Assembly (NCBI GenBank): GCA_933822405.4
Contig: CAKOGP040002114.1
Coordinates: forward strand, 1 to 10,205
Length of the DNA: 10,205 nt
Source: Cylindrotheca closterium
Taxonomy: Eukaryota; Bacillariophyta; Bacillariophyceae; Bacillariales; Bacillariaceae
Reading direction: 5' to 3'
The number at the start of each line of letters is the position of its first letter. Within the stretch, counting starts at the first letter, position 1. Positions 1 to 7,550 of the stretch are shown here, in pieces. The position numbers and the translations under genes are program-made. The notes below the pieces were generated by a model. The model was not told where the DNA came from. It saw only the letters and a program-made list of their open reading frames with translations, and made no database searches.

Positions 1-207
1 CTTTTTTGCAGTGTGCTATTTTTTAAATGCATGTCGAATGTCGATCCTGGCGCATGCGCTGGTAGTTTTTTTATCCTTTATTCAGATAATATATATATCG
101 GGCAGCACCTGACACCTATGTACTGCCTGCCATGCTCCCTACCAGGTATGATATTTTGCCTTGAAGACGGAGTATACCGATTTCCCCTCCCCCAAGGAGA
201 GCTGGTT
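1..207. other. AT-rich non-coding left edge
   Basis: I see no supportable gene here. A 96-codon open frame at 13-303 on the plus strand has no recognisable protein character and runs into AT-rich repeat DNA. The stretch holds a 10-bp palindrome (GCGCATGCGC, 50-59) and a small GGCAG/CTGCC inverted repeat near 101-127, neither with an assignable role. Confidence 0.5.
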
Positions 208-523
208 TTTTGCCAACGTTCTTTTTTGCCAACGTTATTTTTAAAAACCTCATTTAAAAATATTTTATATAGGGTTTACATTTTAATTAAATTTAAAATA
301 TAAAAAAAGCTTAGACGATTTCAAACAGCAGCATTTACTTGTACAGTATTGTTCCTTTTTCCGCAACGTTATTTAAAAAATCTAACGTCTCTTTCCCCAA
401 CGTCCTACTTAAAATATTGTATACATAGGACAAAAAAAACAAGTCCAACGTGTTTTCTTAATTAGATATTTTAAAACACTTATTGATGATTACAAACAGC
501 CGCATCTACCTGTACAACTGTGG
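208..523. repeat. Diverged tandem duplication (unit about 145-170 bp)
   Basis: Two copies lie head to tail, copy A about 208-352 and copy B about 355-523. The best-kept part is the right end: CAAACAGCAGCATTTACTTG at 322 matches CAAACAGCCGCATCTACCTG at 493, an offset of 171 bp. Further left, CATTTAAAAATATTTTATAT in A corresponds to an ACTTAAAATATTGTATACAT stretch in B, and both copies carry a TTAATTA(A/G) core. Copy B is longer because of extra C-A-A-C-G-T-bearing segments. Divergence is substantial, so the duplication is old. It could be a satellite pair, part of a terminal repeat, or a locally duplicated non-coding segment; the sequence does not decide. Confidence 0.65.
212..451. repeat. Cluster of (C)CAACGT motifs
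   Basis: A short motif recurs within 240 bp: GCCAACGTT at 212-220 and 228-236, GCAACGTT at 363-370, TAACGT near 381, CCCCAACGT at 393-401 and TCCAACGT at 444-451. Several follow T- or C-rich tracts. The spacing is irregular, so it is not a simple microsatellite. It may mark internal subrepeats of the larger duplication or repeated protein-binding sites; this is inference only. Confidence 0.5.
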
Positions 524-710
524 AGCAATACAATGAGGAGTGTGCAAACATTGCCAACACCCCCCTCATCCCAAGCAACCAAACTACGGCCCAATAAACC
601 ACCCCAAACCCCCCAAAAAAGGTCTCAAGAAGATGTTTCACGCTCAAAAGGAATGGCAACACTGCAAAGAAAAAGAAACATAAAGGGATCGTCATAGACC
701 TTTGTCAGGA
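524..710. other. Non-coding spacer with a C-rich patch
   Basis: A 71-codon minus-strand frame covers 480-695, but its hydrophobic translation comes from the C-rich, A-rich plus strand and overlaps the tandem duplication, so I do not call it a gene. The C-runs near 558-617 make the minus strand G-rich, but the runs are irregular and I do not claim a G-quadruplex. Confidence 0.4.
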
Positions 711-1271
711 TTATAATGGTCCAGAGCTCCAACAACAGCTATTCCAAGCAGCACCTGCGGAGGAACTGGTTTCCTCTCTAATTGGATCTACTGGTCTTTC
801 TTTCTCACCGGAATCCAAAAACTATAATTGGAATGGATTTAAATTCATGGAGAAGCCAAAGTGATCTCCAAGTTCTGGCTGTAGTTGCAGGAAATCTTCA
901 AACCCAGCCAACTCTATATTGTTTGAACTGACATCCAAATGCTGGATCTTGCAGTAAGCAATGGATACAAAACATTGAGATTAGGCGATGCTACAACGGT
1001 TGATTGATAGTTCCACCAGATTTTGAAGCAGAATTTCTCCAAACCTGGGGATGGTAAATGTAAAATTGAATAGATCACCCACATCCTACTTGTTAAGATC
1101 TTCAAGTTGTAAGTCCTCAGTCTGGGTGGCAAACCTTTTAATGTATTCCTGCCCTGGACGTCTGGAAACGTCATTGTAGACGTTGTCAGTCACTTTGTCG
1201 GCACGACCAGTGATGCTCACACTGCAGAACATCAGCAAGCTTGAACTCATGAATTTAATGAATTGATTCAT
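711..1271 (-). pseudogene. Leucine-rich-repeat-like protein remnant
   Basis: One minus-strand frame runs from an ATG at 1271 to a TAA at 711-713 (187 codon positions) and is interrupted by in-frame TAG at 1086-1088, TAA at 981-983 and TAG at 822-824. The first 61 codons start with a mildly hydrophobic segment. Past the first stop the same frame reads L-x-x-L-V-E-L-S-I-N-R-C-S-I and then I-Q-H-L-D-V-S-S-N-N-I, spaced like leucine-rich repeats (LxxLxLxxN). LRRs are binding scaffolds; nothing shows the partner. The coding character across the stops suggests a decayed gene or LRR fragment rather than chance. It lies 13 bp downstream of the large minus-strand ghost gene and uses a different frame, so it is probably a separate unit. 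With only two or three repeats visible, the family call is moderate to weak. Confidence 0.42.
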
Positions 1272-1658
1272 TTCCTCTCATCTCTTACAACCTGGTAGCC
1301 ACTCCACTCGGCAAGGTACCAAACTGGATTGTGGCTTCCCTTGACAGGACATGCAACAATGAAAGAAATTTTGTGCAGAGTGCAGCTGGAAGTGCAGCTG
1401 CTTCTGCATGCACCGGTGCCTTAGAAACAAGTGAATTCTCCTGTTTTCCATATTTTTCTTGTTGTTTTTGTAACCTTACATTGCAATCTTCCAGTATCTT
1501 ACGTTCAAACGACAGCATCCGACTGGCATGTTCTAGACAAGCGGGAGGGTCTAAATCCGCAAACTTAGTTTCAGCCAGCCTAGCCCTCAATTTACTATTC
1601 TTCTTCCTTGTCTTCTTATGCCATGTTCCTGTGGGCGGAAAGAAGAATTCCACCGCTC

Positions 1659-1721
1659 CATTCTTCTCCTCTTCATTCTTCTCCTCTTCCTCATTCTTCT
1701 CCTCTTCATTCTTCTCCTCAA
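1659..1721. repeat. 15-bp tandem repeat encoding a Glu/Lys/Asn array
   Basis: Four copies of a 15-bp unit (CATTCTTCTCCTCTT on the plus strand) start at 1659, 1674, 1692 and 1707, with a 3-bp insertion between the second and third. All lengths are multiples of three, so the minus-strand frame of the large ghost gene is kept and reads as repeated K-N-E-E-E. The array grew in frame, which suggests that it expanded while the gene was still translated. Confidence 0.85.
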
Positions 1722-1735
1722 CCCTAACCCTAACC
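1720..1735. repeat. Short interstitial telomere-like repeat (CCCTAA)
   Basis: Two and a half units of CCCTAA (AACCCTAACCCTAACC) directly adjoin the 15-bp repeat array. On the minus strand they read as GGTTAGGGTTAGGGTT and encode K-V-R-V-R-V in the frame of the large ghost gene. TTAGGG is the telomere repeat of many eukaryotes, diatoms included. At this length chance is quite possible. Confidence 0.6.
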
Positions 1736-2235
1736 TTATTCAACACCATAGAGTGTGGTGCAAGATGACGGTGCACCACAGTCAAAGTATGGATAGTACG
1801 AGCATCAAGAAAACCACTAGCTTGAACATGGACAGCAATATCCATAAAATCAACAGTATCATTCCACGCTGTGGGTAGCCGGTCCAAAGGTGGTCAACGC
1901 CATCTACCACCAATGACCAGTCCATCCGCCAAGGGACTTGCTGCCTCCGTCTCTCCTTCTTCTGCTTCTTTTTTGTCAAATTCCGAGTCCGTTTTGATGG
2001 GAACCTTCGTCAAAACGTCCTCTTCCCACAACAATCCAATGGAATTGGAATGCATGTCGTCGTGAGAGATTCTTTTTCCAGAAGTCGTGCACCTTCCGGA
2101 AAACAAAGTGGGTCTTGCTTTGAACAAAGCAGAGGGCCCAAGAACGCCCTTCTCTTGGTACAATTTTACAAACTTGACCACTCGGGCCCAATTTGCTTCA
2201 GCATAAGCTGGTGCATGCCATCGAGGATCTGCAAG

Positions 2236-2352
2236 ATCAACATGCAGACAATCCTGTCCCACGCCTTTAGATTTTGCAAAGCCGCGGGACTAACAAATCC
2301 CTGTTCCGTTGTCACATGAGCAAGACCCTTCAAACGCAGCACGAAAACAAAT
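2236..2352 (-). other. Cys/His-rich stretch, possible zinc-binding module
   Basis: Read across an in-frame TAG at 2290-2292, the minus strand has a Cys at 2347-2349, a C-x-C pair and another Cys about 8 to 18 residues later, and finally C-L-H-V-D-L at about 2233-2250. Four or five Cys and one His within about 40 codons, before a W-x-A-P segment, could be a degenerate zinc knuckle or CCCH-type finger. The spacing fits no standard consensus that I know, so this is a suggestion only. Confidence 0.3.
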
Positions 2353-2533
2353 TGGGTGTTTCAGCGTACCTTGTGGATTCAGGAGAAGTGGAGAGTCACC
2401 TCAAACCAATTTATTCATCAAAACAGCTTCATACACGGACTGACCAGCTACCACCGGGAGCAAAGATTTAAACAAAGGTTTCTTGGCTGTAAACGGTACA
2501 GTGTGTTCAGGTCGCGGTGGCCCAGGTGGTGGG

Positions 2534-2632
2534 CCTGCAGGAGGTAGTTCCAATCGTTGTTGTTTTGCAAGAGGCGGCTGTACCCCAGCAGAGAGACCAT
2601 GTCAAAAAGGATCTGGACCTGCAGGAGGTAGT
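2534..2632. repeat. 15-bp direct repeat in the proline-rich linker
   Basis: CCTGCAGGAGGTAGT occurs at 2534-2548 and again at 2618-2632, 84 bp apart (a multiple of three). On the minus strand both encode L-P-P-A-G in the same frame of the decayed large gene, so this is an internal repeat of a Pro/Gly linker. Confidence 0.75.
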
Positions 2633-5447
2633 ACAGGAGGGATGGCGGTTCCAAAGAAACTCAAAGAAAAATTATGACTCCAAGTATGGCCGTTCATATC
2701 CAACTCAGCAGGATCCCACTTCTTCTCCACTTGTTCATAAAGCAGCTGGAACTTGTCCAAGTAGCAAAGAGGCTTTTTGGTGAATGAGTGGCGTCCCACC
2801 ATAGTTGGAGCCACCACAAAAGCGCCAGCCACCACATCTTCTCTGCCATGGAACAAAGCATCTTGAAGACCCAAAGTAGTAGGTGCTGCTCCTGAACAAT
2901 AACGCACCATTGCAGTAACCTCCCCAAACAAAGCACAAGACATACTTCCCAAACAATTGTGCCTCAGCAATCGGAAGTCCCCCTGGAGGAATACATGTAC
3001 CGCCATATATAGAGTTTACCAAGGGTTGCAATTGAAAGATGTGCCAAGATGGACCACCGACAGGGGGTGGTGGTACTTTCCAACCCATCTTCCATCTCGC
3101 CACATCACAAATCGATTTATGCATTGCAAAATTTAGCAGGTCGAATTCAGCTTTATATGGAAGCGGGATCTGTTGAAAATCCCTAGCAATATCCGCACGA
3201 AAACGAAGTGTATAATGCAGTGTTCGTGTGACACCCGACGTTGCCTCCTTGTGGCCAGTCCCATACCGCAATGAGATCACATGCGAGTCTGGTTGGTTCC
3301 GGCACTTTCATCCAAGCAGTTGCAGCCACCACACGGGCATCAGACAGACACAGATAGGGTTGCTCCTCTTGGGGAAAGAAACTTGCAACAACCAGGGCAA
3401 CATTTAGGAAATGGGGGCTGCAGGTCCGGCGTGCCTGCACACTTGCAAGAGACGCTTTATCAGCTGAAACAAAACAAGACTGTTGCACTCCAAGCGCTGC
3501 CGCCAGTGTCTGCGGGTTGAACATGTCGTTCCGCATCGGAGCAAGGCCCAGACCAGTCCCAAATCTTCCTTGTGCTAAACTAGAGCGACGACAATGAGCA
3601 ATATTGCCAGCTCGCATAACTGTTGCAGTAGAAGAATCATTTGCCGAAGAAGCAAACCTGGTTGCCAAGTCATTCGGGCAAATGTCATACTACTCCACAT
3701 CACCAGCGACCAAATCCACTGGATTAGCAGGTGTGCCCGCAAATGTACCATGAACAATTTGTTCTTGGAAAACCCTCACTTTTTGCATAGCATTGAGGAC
3801 GTCTTGTGGAATGGCAGGTGGGGATGCCGAGTGCCGCACTGGTGGAAGTGGACTTGGAGTAGCAACATTCGCAGCCGGAGCTGGGACTGTAGCAATGTTA
3901 AGTGTAGCCGTAACTGTAGTTGCAGTCGTGGCAAACACATTTGCATAAGCATCCAAATCGCTATCAGGGTCCTCTTTTTCCACAATAATGGCTGGAACAA
4001 ACACTGCTTGAGCTTTCACAGGGATCTCTTTCGGTTCAAATCGCTGATGCTTATCAGGTAGCGCGTTGAAAGGCAAATCAGAAAGCCAAGTAGAAAATTC
4101 CGGCCAACCATCCTCAGGAGGACAAAGAACAGATAGGTACGCAAAGTGATCCGGCGGACCATGATACCCCAGTGCTGGCGGGTAGCACTGCTGAGCACGT
4201 TCCAACCATGCACCAACTTGACAGCGTTGCTTGATAGCCTGTCGATCTCCCACATCACAGGGGCCAAAGAGAGCACAATCCAGAGCCATCCCCATTACAT
4301 AGCGAGCAAATTGCTCTCGTAGGGGTTGTGCGGCAGCAACATATAATAGACCATTCCCGTGCAGGTTTGAAGGACAAGGCAAAGTCGCCCACAGATCCAT
4401 CGCAGAAGTAGTCTGCAATTGATAGGACACAGCACTTGAGTTCACTGCTGTAAAACAGTCTTCAAAAAAAATAGAAGACTGAGTCTGCAATAATTCCAAG
4501 AAACTCCCATAAGGAGTACCATGTCCACTCAAAGAATTCTTGAAGTCCTCAAAAGAAATAGAAGTTGGCCAATAAAGGCCCACCGGGGCACCACATCCAT
4601 CAGGAATCAGAAGGACCTTTAAGAAGTCCCCAACCAGCATTGCAGGCTTTGTCACTTGAACAAAATCCCGCTCTGACGCTGGCATGTCCAACCGTGTTCG
4701 CCCACTGAGGGAAACCACCAGACTATGAGTAGGGACACTCATGTCGCCTTGCCAGTATTGCTCGATCAAAGTGGGCTCAAAGCAATCAGACCACTTTGGG
4801 GCCCCGCGATGGACAGCATCTTGCCCATTGAAAGTAGTGCTAAGAGGACTAGCGCCTCATCCAATAACCGGAGGAGAATTTGGAGTAAAAAATACTCCAA
4901 GTACTGCTCCAAGGCGAGACGAGTTCAAGAGCCGCAACTTGTCCGTAGCGAGCATCTCAGGTGCATTAAAACGGATAGCATTGGCAGAAATGGTCTCTGC
5001 TGTCACTGATTCCTTGCAACCCTGACCATAGACCGAATAGGGCTTTCCTGTAGGAACAGCAAACCCAAGGACACTTGTACTTCCGCTTTCTTTGGTCTCT
5101 TCTTGTCATGGATTGCTTGGTGAATTGAATCATTGGAAAAGCAGATGCTGACAGAAGAGAGAAACTGAGTTCCCATATGGGGACTCTCAGGACCAAGTAA
5201 CTTGGGGAAGGATGTCATTTTTCGAAGGATGACAGGGGCACAGAACACGTTTTTGTTGTTTCAACATTGCCTCGGAGCGGTGGAAGACGAATGTAGGATC
5301 AAGACAATCCGATCAGCTCTTCTAGGAGGGATGTTGGGAACTTGTTAGCTGCACGTCACGCTGGCCGATTGCGATGAATGAGGGCGGCGTGGAAGGAGCT
5401 GGAGTTTTTGTTCGCTTGCAGACAAAAGCTGGGTAGCAAGAGAAAAA

Positions 5448-5480
5448 TTGAATTACCACAACACAAGTGGGTGAATTCAA
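5448..5480. repeat. Imperfect inverted repeat (hairpin)
   Basis: TTGAATT-A-CCAC is followed by a 7-nt loop (AACACAA) and then GTGG-GTG-AATTCAA. This gives an 11-bp stem with a small asymmetric bulge. It lies 130 bp upstream of the plus-strand ATG, in the middle of the divergent spacer. Confidence 0.55.
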
Positions 5481-5538
5481 TATCAGTCGATAAACTGGGC
5501 ATCATTGCCTTGGCTCATTGACAACAACTTTTGACAGT

Positions 5539-5558
5539 CAAAGGCCGTTCGGCCTTTG
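5539..5558. repeat. Perfect hairpin in the leader of the RT gene
   Basis: CAAAGGCCG-TT-CGGCCTTTG is a perfect 9-bp inverted repeat. As RNA it would fold with a GUUC-like tetraloop closed by C-G. Flanking ACAG and CTGT could extend it across a small internal loop. It lies about 50 nt before the plus-strand ATG at 5611, so in a plus transcript it would be a stable 5'-leader hairpin. A role in translation, template recognition or termination is conceivable; none is shown. Confidence 0.65.
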
Positions 5559-5610
5559 TCCGTCTGTAACACAATGTAGTCAAAGAGATCGAACAGTGTG
5601 CCTGCGGTCT

Positions 5611-7550
5611 ATGTTGGATAATCTTGAGGAGACATTATCCAATTCAGCCCGCACTTTTGCACAAGCCGCAAAAGTCACCATTGTCAAAGCTACAAAACTT
5701 GACGTAAAAGTCCACCAAACAGCCGCAAAACGAGTTTTTTGTGAAGCACTCTACAAAGCTTCCAAAGCCTACATCACTCTTAATGATCTTACCTACAACA
5801 AATTCATAAATATGCGAACACCATCATGGACTGTCACCACAAGGAGATCACTCCTATTTTCAAGCTTCCTGAATTTACTACAAAAGAACATCTGAAGTCA
5901 AACTACACTCAATTTACTTCAGCCACAGAGCCTCTACCAAATCCTTTATCCTCGCCCCCCGCTAACAACAATAACCTACCACTTGGAAACCAAGCTGCAG
6001 TTGCACCTGCCGCCAACTTGAATCCATATCACAATGCTGCCGCCGCAGCTCAAAACCAAAACGTCATGCGCCACATTGAGGACACTCTTGCCCACATTTG
6101 GCGATCTATCCGCACCTGTTTTCTTGACGCATGGACAGCTTATATTTGTCTGCAAAAAGACAATGATAACGCCCTCTGTATGAAGAAAATGTTGACCAAA
6201 CTTCTCACTAATGAAGCTACTGCTGCCGCTGCAATGCAAGTCGACCAAGAAGCAGCCCTTCCTCCTGCAACCCTTGCCACCCTTATTCAGAGGGAGGTGC
6301 TTTAAGCCACTGCTCCCCTTAAAGGAACTATTCATGGTCTTGAAACGAAGTTTAAAAACTCACAGAGAGCTCTACCGGGAAACTCTCTCAAACCACAACG
6401 CCCCAGCAAAAGAGGACGAGGACGTGGAGGAAGAGGACGCGGAAATTCAAACGCCGGTTGCACACCTCGACAGGACGACCCACAAGCCGCCGAATCCGCC
6501 AACGCTTCCAACAGAGATTCTCAAGGCACCAACACCAATGCCTCGAGAGACAGATCGACCAACAAGCATTCAAACTCGTCCAACGCTGGCAACAAACACA
6601 AGAAGTGGCTTTGCTGCAAATCCTGCACTTTATGTTTCTGCCAACGCTCTCCAGTATTTAGGCAACATACCATCCTGGTATTACTTTTGCCGCCCACAGT
6701 CCATGACTTTTCATGACCTTACTACAACACTTACACCATCTTATGATCTTTGCCCACTCTTGGGCTTGGGCCACAAGTTCATTCCAATACCTCAATATTC
6801 TAATGGTCCTCGCGAGGTCCTTCGCCAATTTGACCGTACTACCAATCAACATAACACTAATGCAAACCCTGAGACTGAAACCGATACTGATCGTCAATAC
6901 AATCATAAAATGTATGTCCCATCTGATTGGGATCCGCCAAGATTCACATATCCTGCAATTGTTCAACGTCGTCTCAACAATTTCTGTAATGAAATTCTAG
7001 AGGAATTTGTCCGCCGACGAGGCCGCTCAAACCTTCTCCCCCACCAACGCCGCGCGCTCCAATGGGCCCAAACTAAAGACAATTTTGTAATAGCTCTCAC
7101 TGACAAAATCTGGGCTTTTGCATCATTGAAAAACGTGAATATATACATCGAGTTCGTACTCTGCTCTCAGATGTCAACTCCTACACTTGCCTTTCTCATG
7201 AGGAAGCCATACTTACTGCCGCTGCAGTTCAAGTTGAAATTTTAGAATGGATTGCCGATAATCGAGTCTATTTTGCCTCTGACGAGATTAAGTTCATTAA
7301 AAGGCACATAAATCGAGTCAAAGACCCCTTTGCAATCTTTTACCCTCTATTTAAAATCCACAAAACGCCAGTCGCCACACGCCCTGTTGTCTCCTATTCC
7401 GGCAGTCTTCTCTATGCACTTGCCGTTTGGTGCGACAAAAAATTACTCCCTATGGCTAAAGCACAAAATGCCTACCTCTCCAGTTCCTTTGAACTTCAAG
7501 TACAACTGTCCTCGCTTCAGTTACCACCCAATGCTAAACTTTTCACTGCA
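5611..7550 (+). pseudogene. Penelope-like reverse transcriptase gene, decayed and 3'-truncated
   Basis: The reading path is frame 1 from ATG 5611 to about 5800, frame 3 to about 6600 (with a TAA at 6303-6305), frame 1 to about 7107, then frame 3 to the end. The switch at 7105-7108 looks like loss of one A from an A-run. The N-terminal half is helical, then Ala/Pro/Asn-rich; an Arg-Gly box at 6408-6443 suggests RNA binding. The last third resembles the fingers of a Penelope-like RT, with S-N-L-L-P-H-Q-R near 7030, a K-I-H-K motif at 7353-7364 followed by T-R-P-V-V-S-Y-S-G-S, and a stretch that should lead into the palm motif. It ends at L-F-T-A near 7550, before the catalytic aspartates, where Copia sequence begins. 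A GIY-YIG endonuclease, if it ever existed, would have been downstream. The RT call is firm; the Penelope-like subgroup is from recalled motifs. Confidence 0.72.
6408..6443 (+). other. Arg-Gly (RGG-type) box
   Basis: In the third frame this segment reads as K-R-G-R-G-R-G-G-R-G-R-G. RGG boxes bind RNA and are common in Gag-like and RNP proteins. The segment lies just after the premature TAA at 6303 and before the RT part, and keeps strong coding bias, so the stop is a late lesion. Confidence 0.7.

Larger units (their letters stand above)
1285..5218 (-). pseudogene. Large unassigned protein, decayed (Gag-like character)
   Basis: I do not recognise this family. Coding character follows one path: ATG at 5218 in a first frame to about 5110, a second frame from about 5105 to 3200, a third for about 3280-3005, then a fourth from about 3006 to a TAA at 1285-1287. 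In-frame stops lie at 5106 (possibly at the first frame switch), 4857, 3690, 2602, 2401, 2290 and 1894. The second frame holds the longest intact piece (3693-4856), rich in aromatic and Cys/His residues and ending in an Ala/Thr/Val/Pro-rich linker (about 3740-3990). Next come a further globular stretch (about 2640-3670), a proline-rich segment (about 2420-2640), a Cys/His-rich stretch (2236-2352), an acidic segment (about 1900-2010), a Glu/Lys array and a basic, probably coiled-coil tail. Size and order suggest a structural or nucleic-acid-binding protein such as a retroelement Gag, but no diagnostic motif proves it. A host gene is also possible. Confidence 0.55.
5219..5610. promoter_or_regulatory. 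Divergent intergenic region between two decayed genes
   Basis: This 392-bp spacer separates the ATG of the minus-strand gene (5218) from the first in-frame ATG of the plus-strand gene (5611). It should have held both promoters or 5' leaders if the two were transcribed separately. I see no clear TATA box or other core element. It contains two hairpins, listed separately. The plus-strand frame stays open upstream of 5611 to about 5518 without an ATG, so a little of the right end may once have been coding. Confidence 0.4.

Noticed and set aside
50..59. GCGCATGCGC palindrome as a regulatory site
   Set aside because: It is a single 10-bp palindrome in non-coding DNA with no nearby gene or repeated copy.
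558..617. Minus-strand G-quadruplex
   Set aside because: The G-runs are unequal and unevenly spaced; without a calculation this cannot be told apart from a simple C-rich patch.
480..695. Hydrophobic 71-codon minus-strand frame, possibly a small membrane protein
   Set aside because: The hydrophobicity comes from C- and A-rich plus-strand sequence, it overlaps the tandem duplication, and there is no family resemblance.
1331..1768. Plus-strand open frame of 145 codons, rich in Ser and Phe
   Set aside because: It lies opposite the Glu/Lys-rich C-terminus of the large minus-strand gene; its Ser/Phe runs are the complement of the GAA/GAG array.
3594..4061. Plus-strand open frame of 155 codons
   Set aside because: It is antisense to the best-preserved part of the minus-strand gene and is rich in Cys, Trp and Ser in a way typical of a shadow frame.
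4725..5025. Two overlapping plus-strand open frames of 94 codons
   Set aside because: They overlap each other and the minus-strand coding path, which shows much better protein character there.
1285..5218. A variant genetic code with TGA as a sense codon
   Set aside because: TGA is common among the stops, but there are also TAG stops and several frameshifts, Trp is written as TGG throughout, and at two Copia sites the expected residue is Arg, which fits CGA to TGA mutation.
5219..5610. Hammerhead ribozyme, as found in some Penelope-like elements
   Set aside because: I looked for the CTGATGA...GAAA core on both strands of the spacer and did not find it.
5976..6335. Minus-strand open frame of 119 codons
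   Set aside because: It is the complement of the Ala/Pro-rich part of the plus-strand RT gene, whose coding path continues on both sides.
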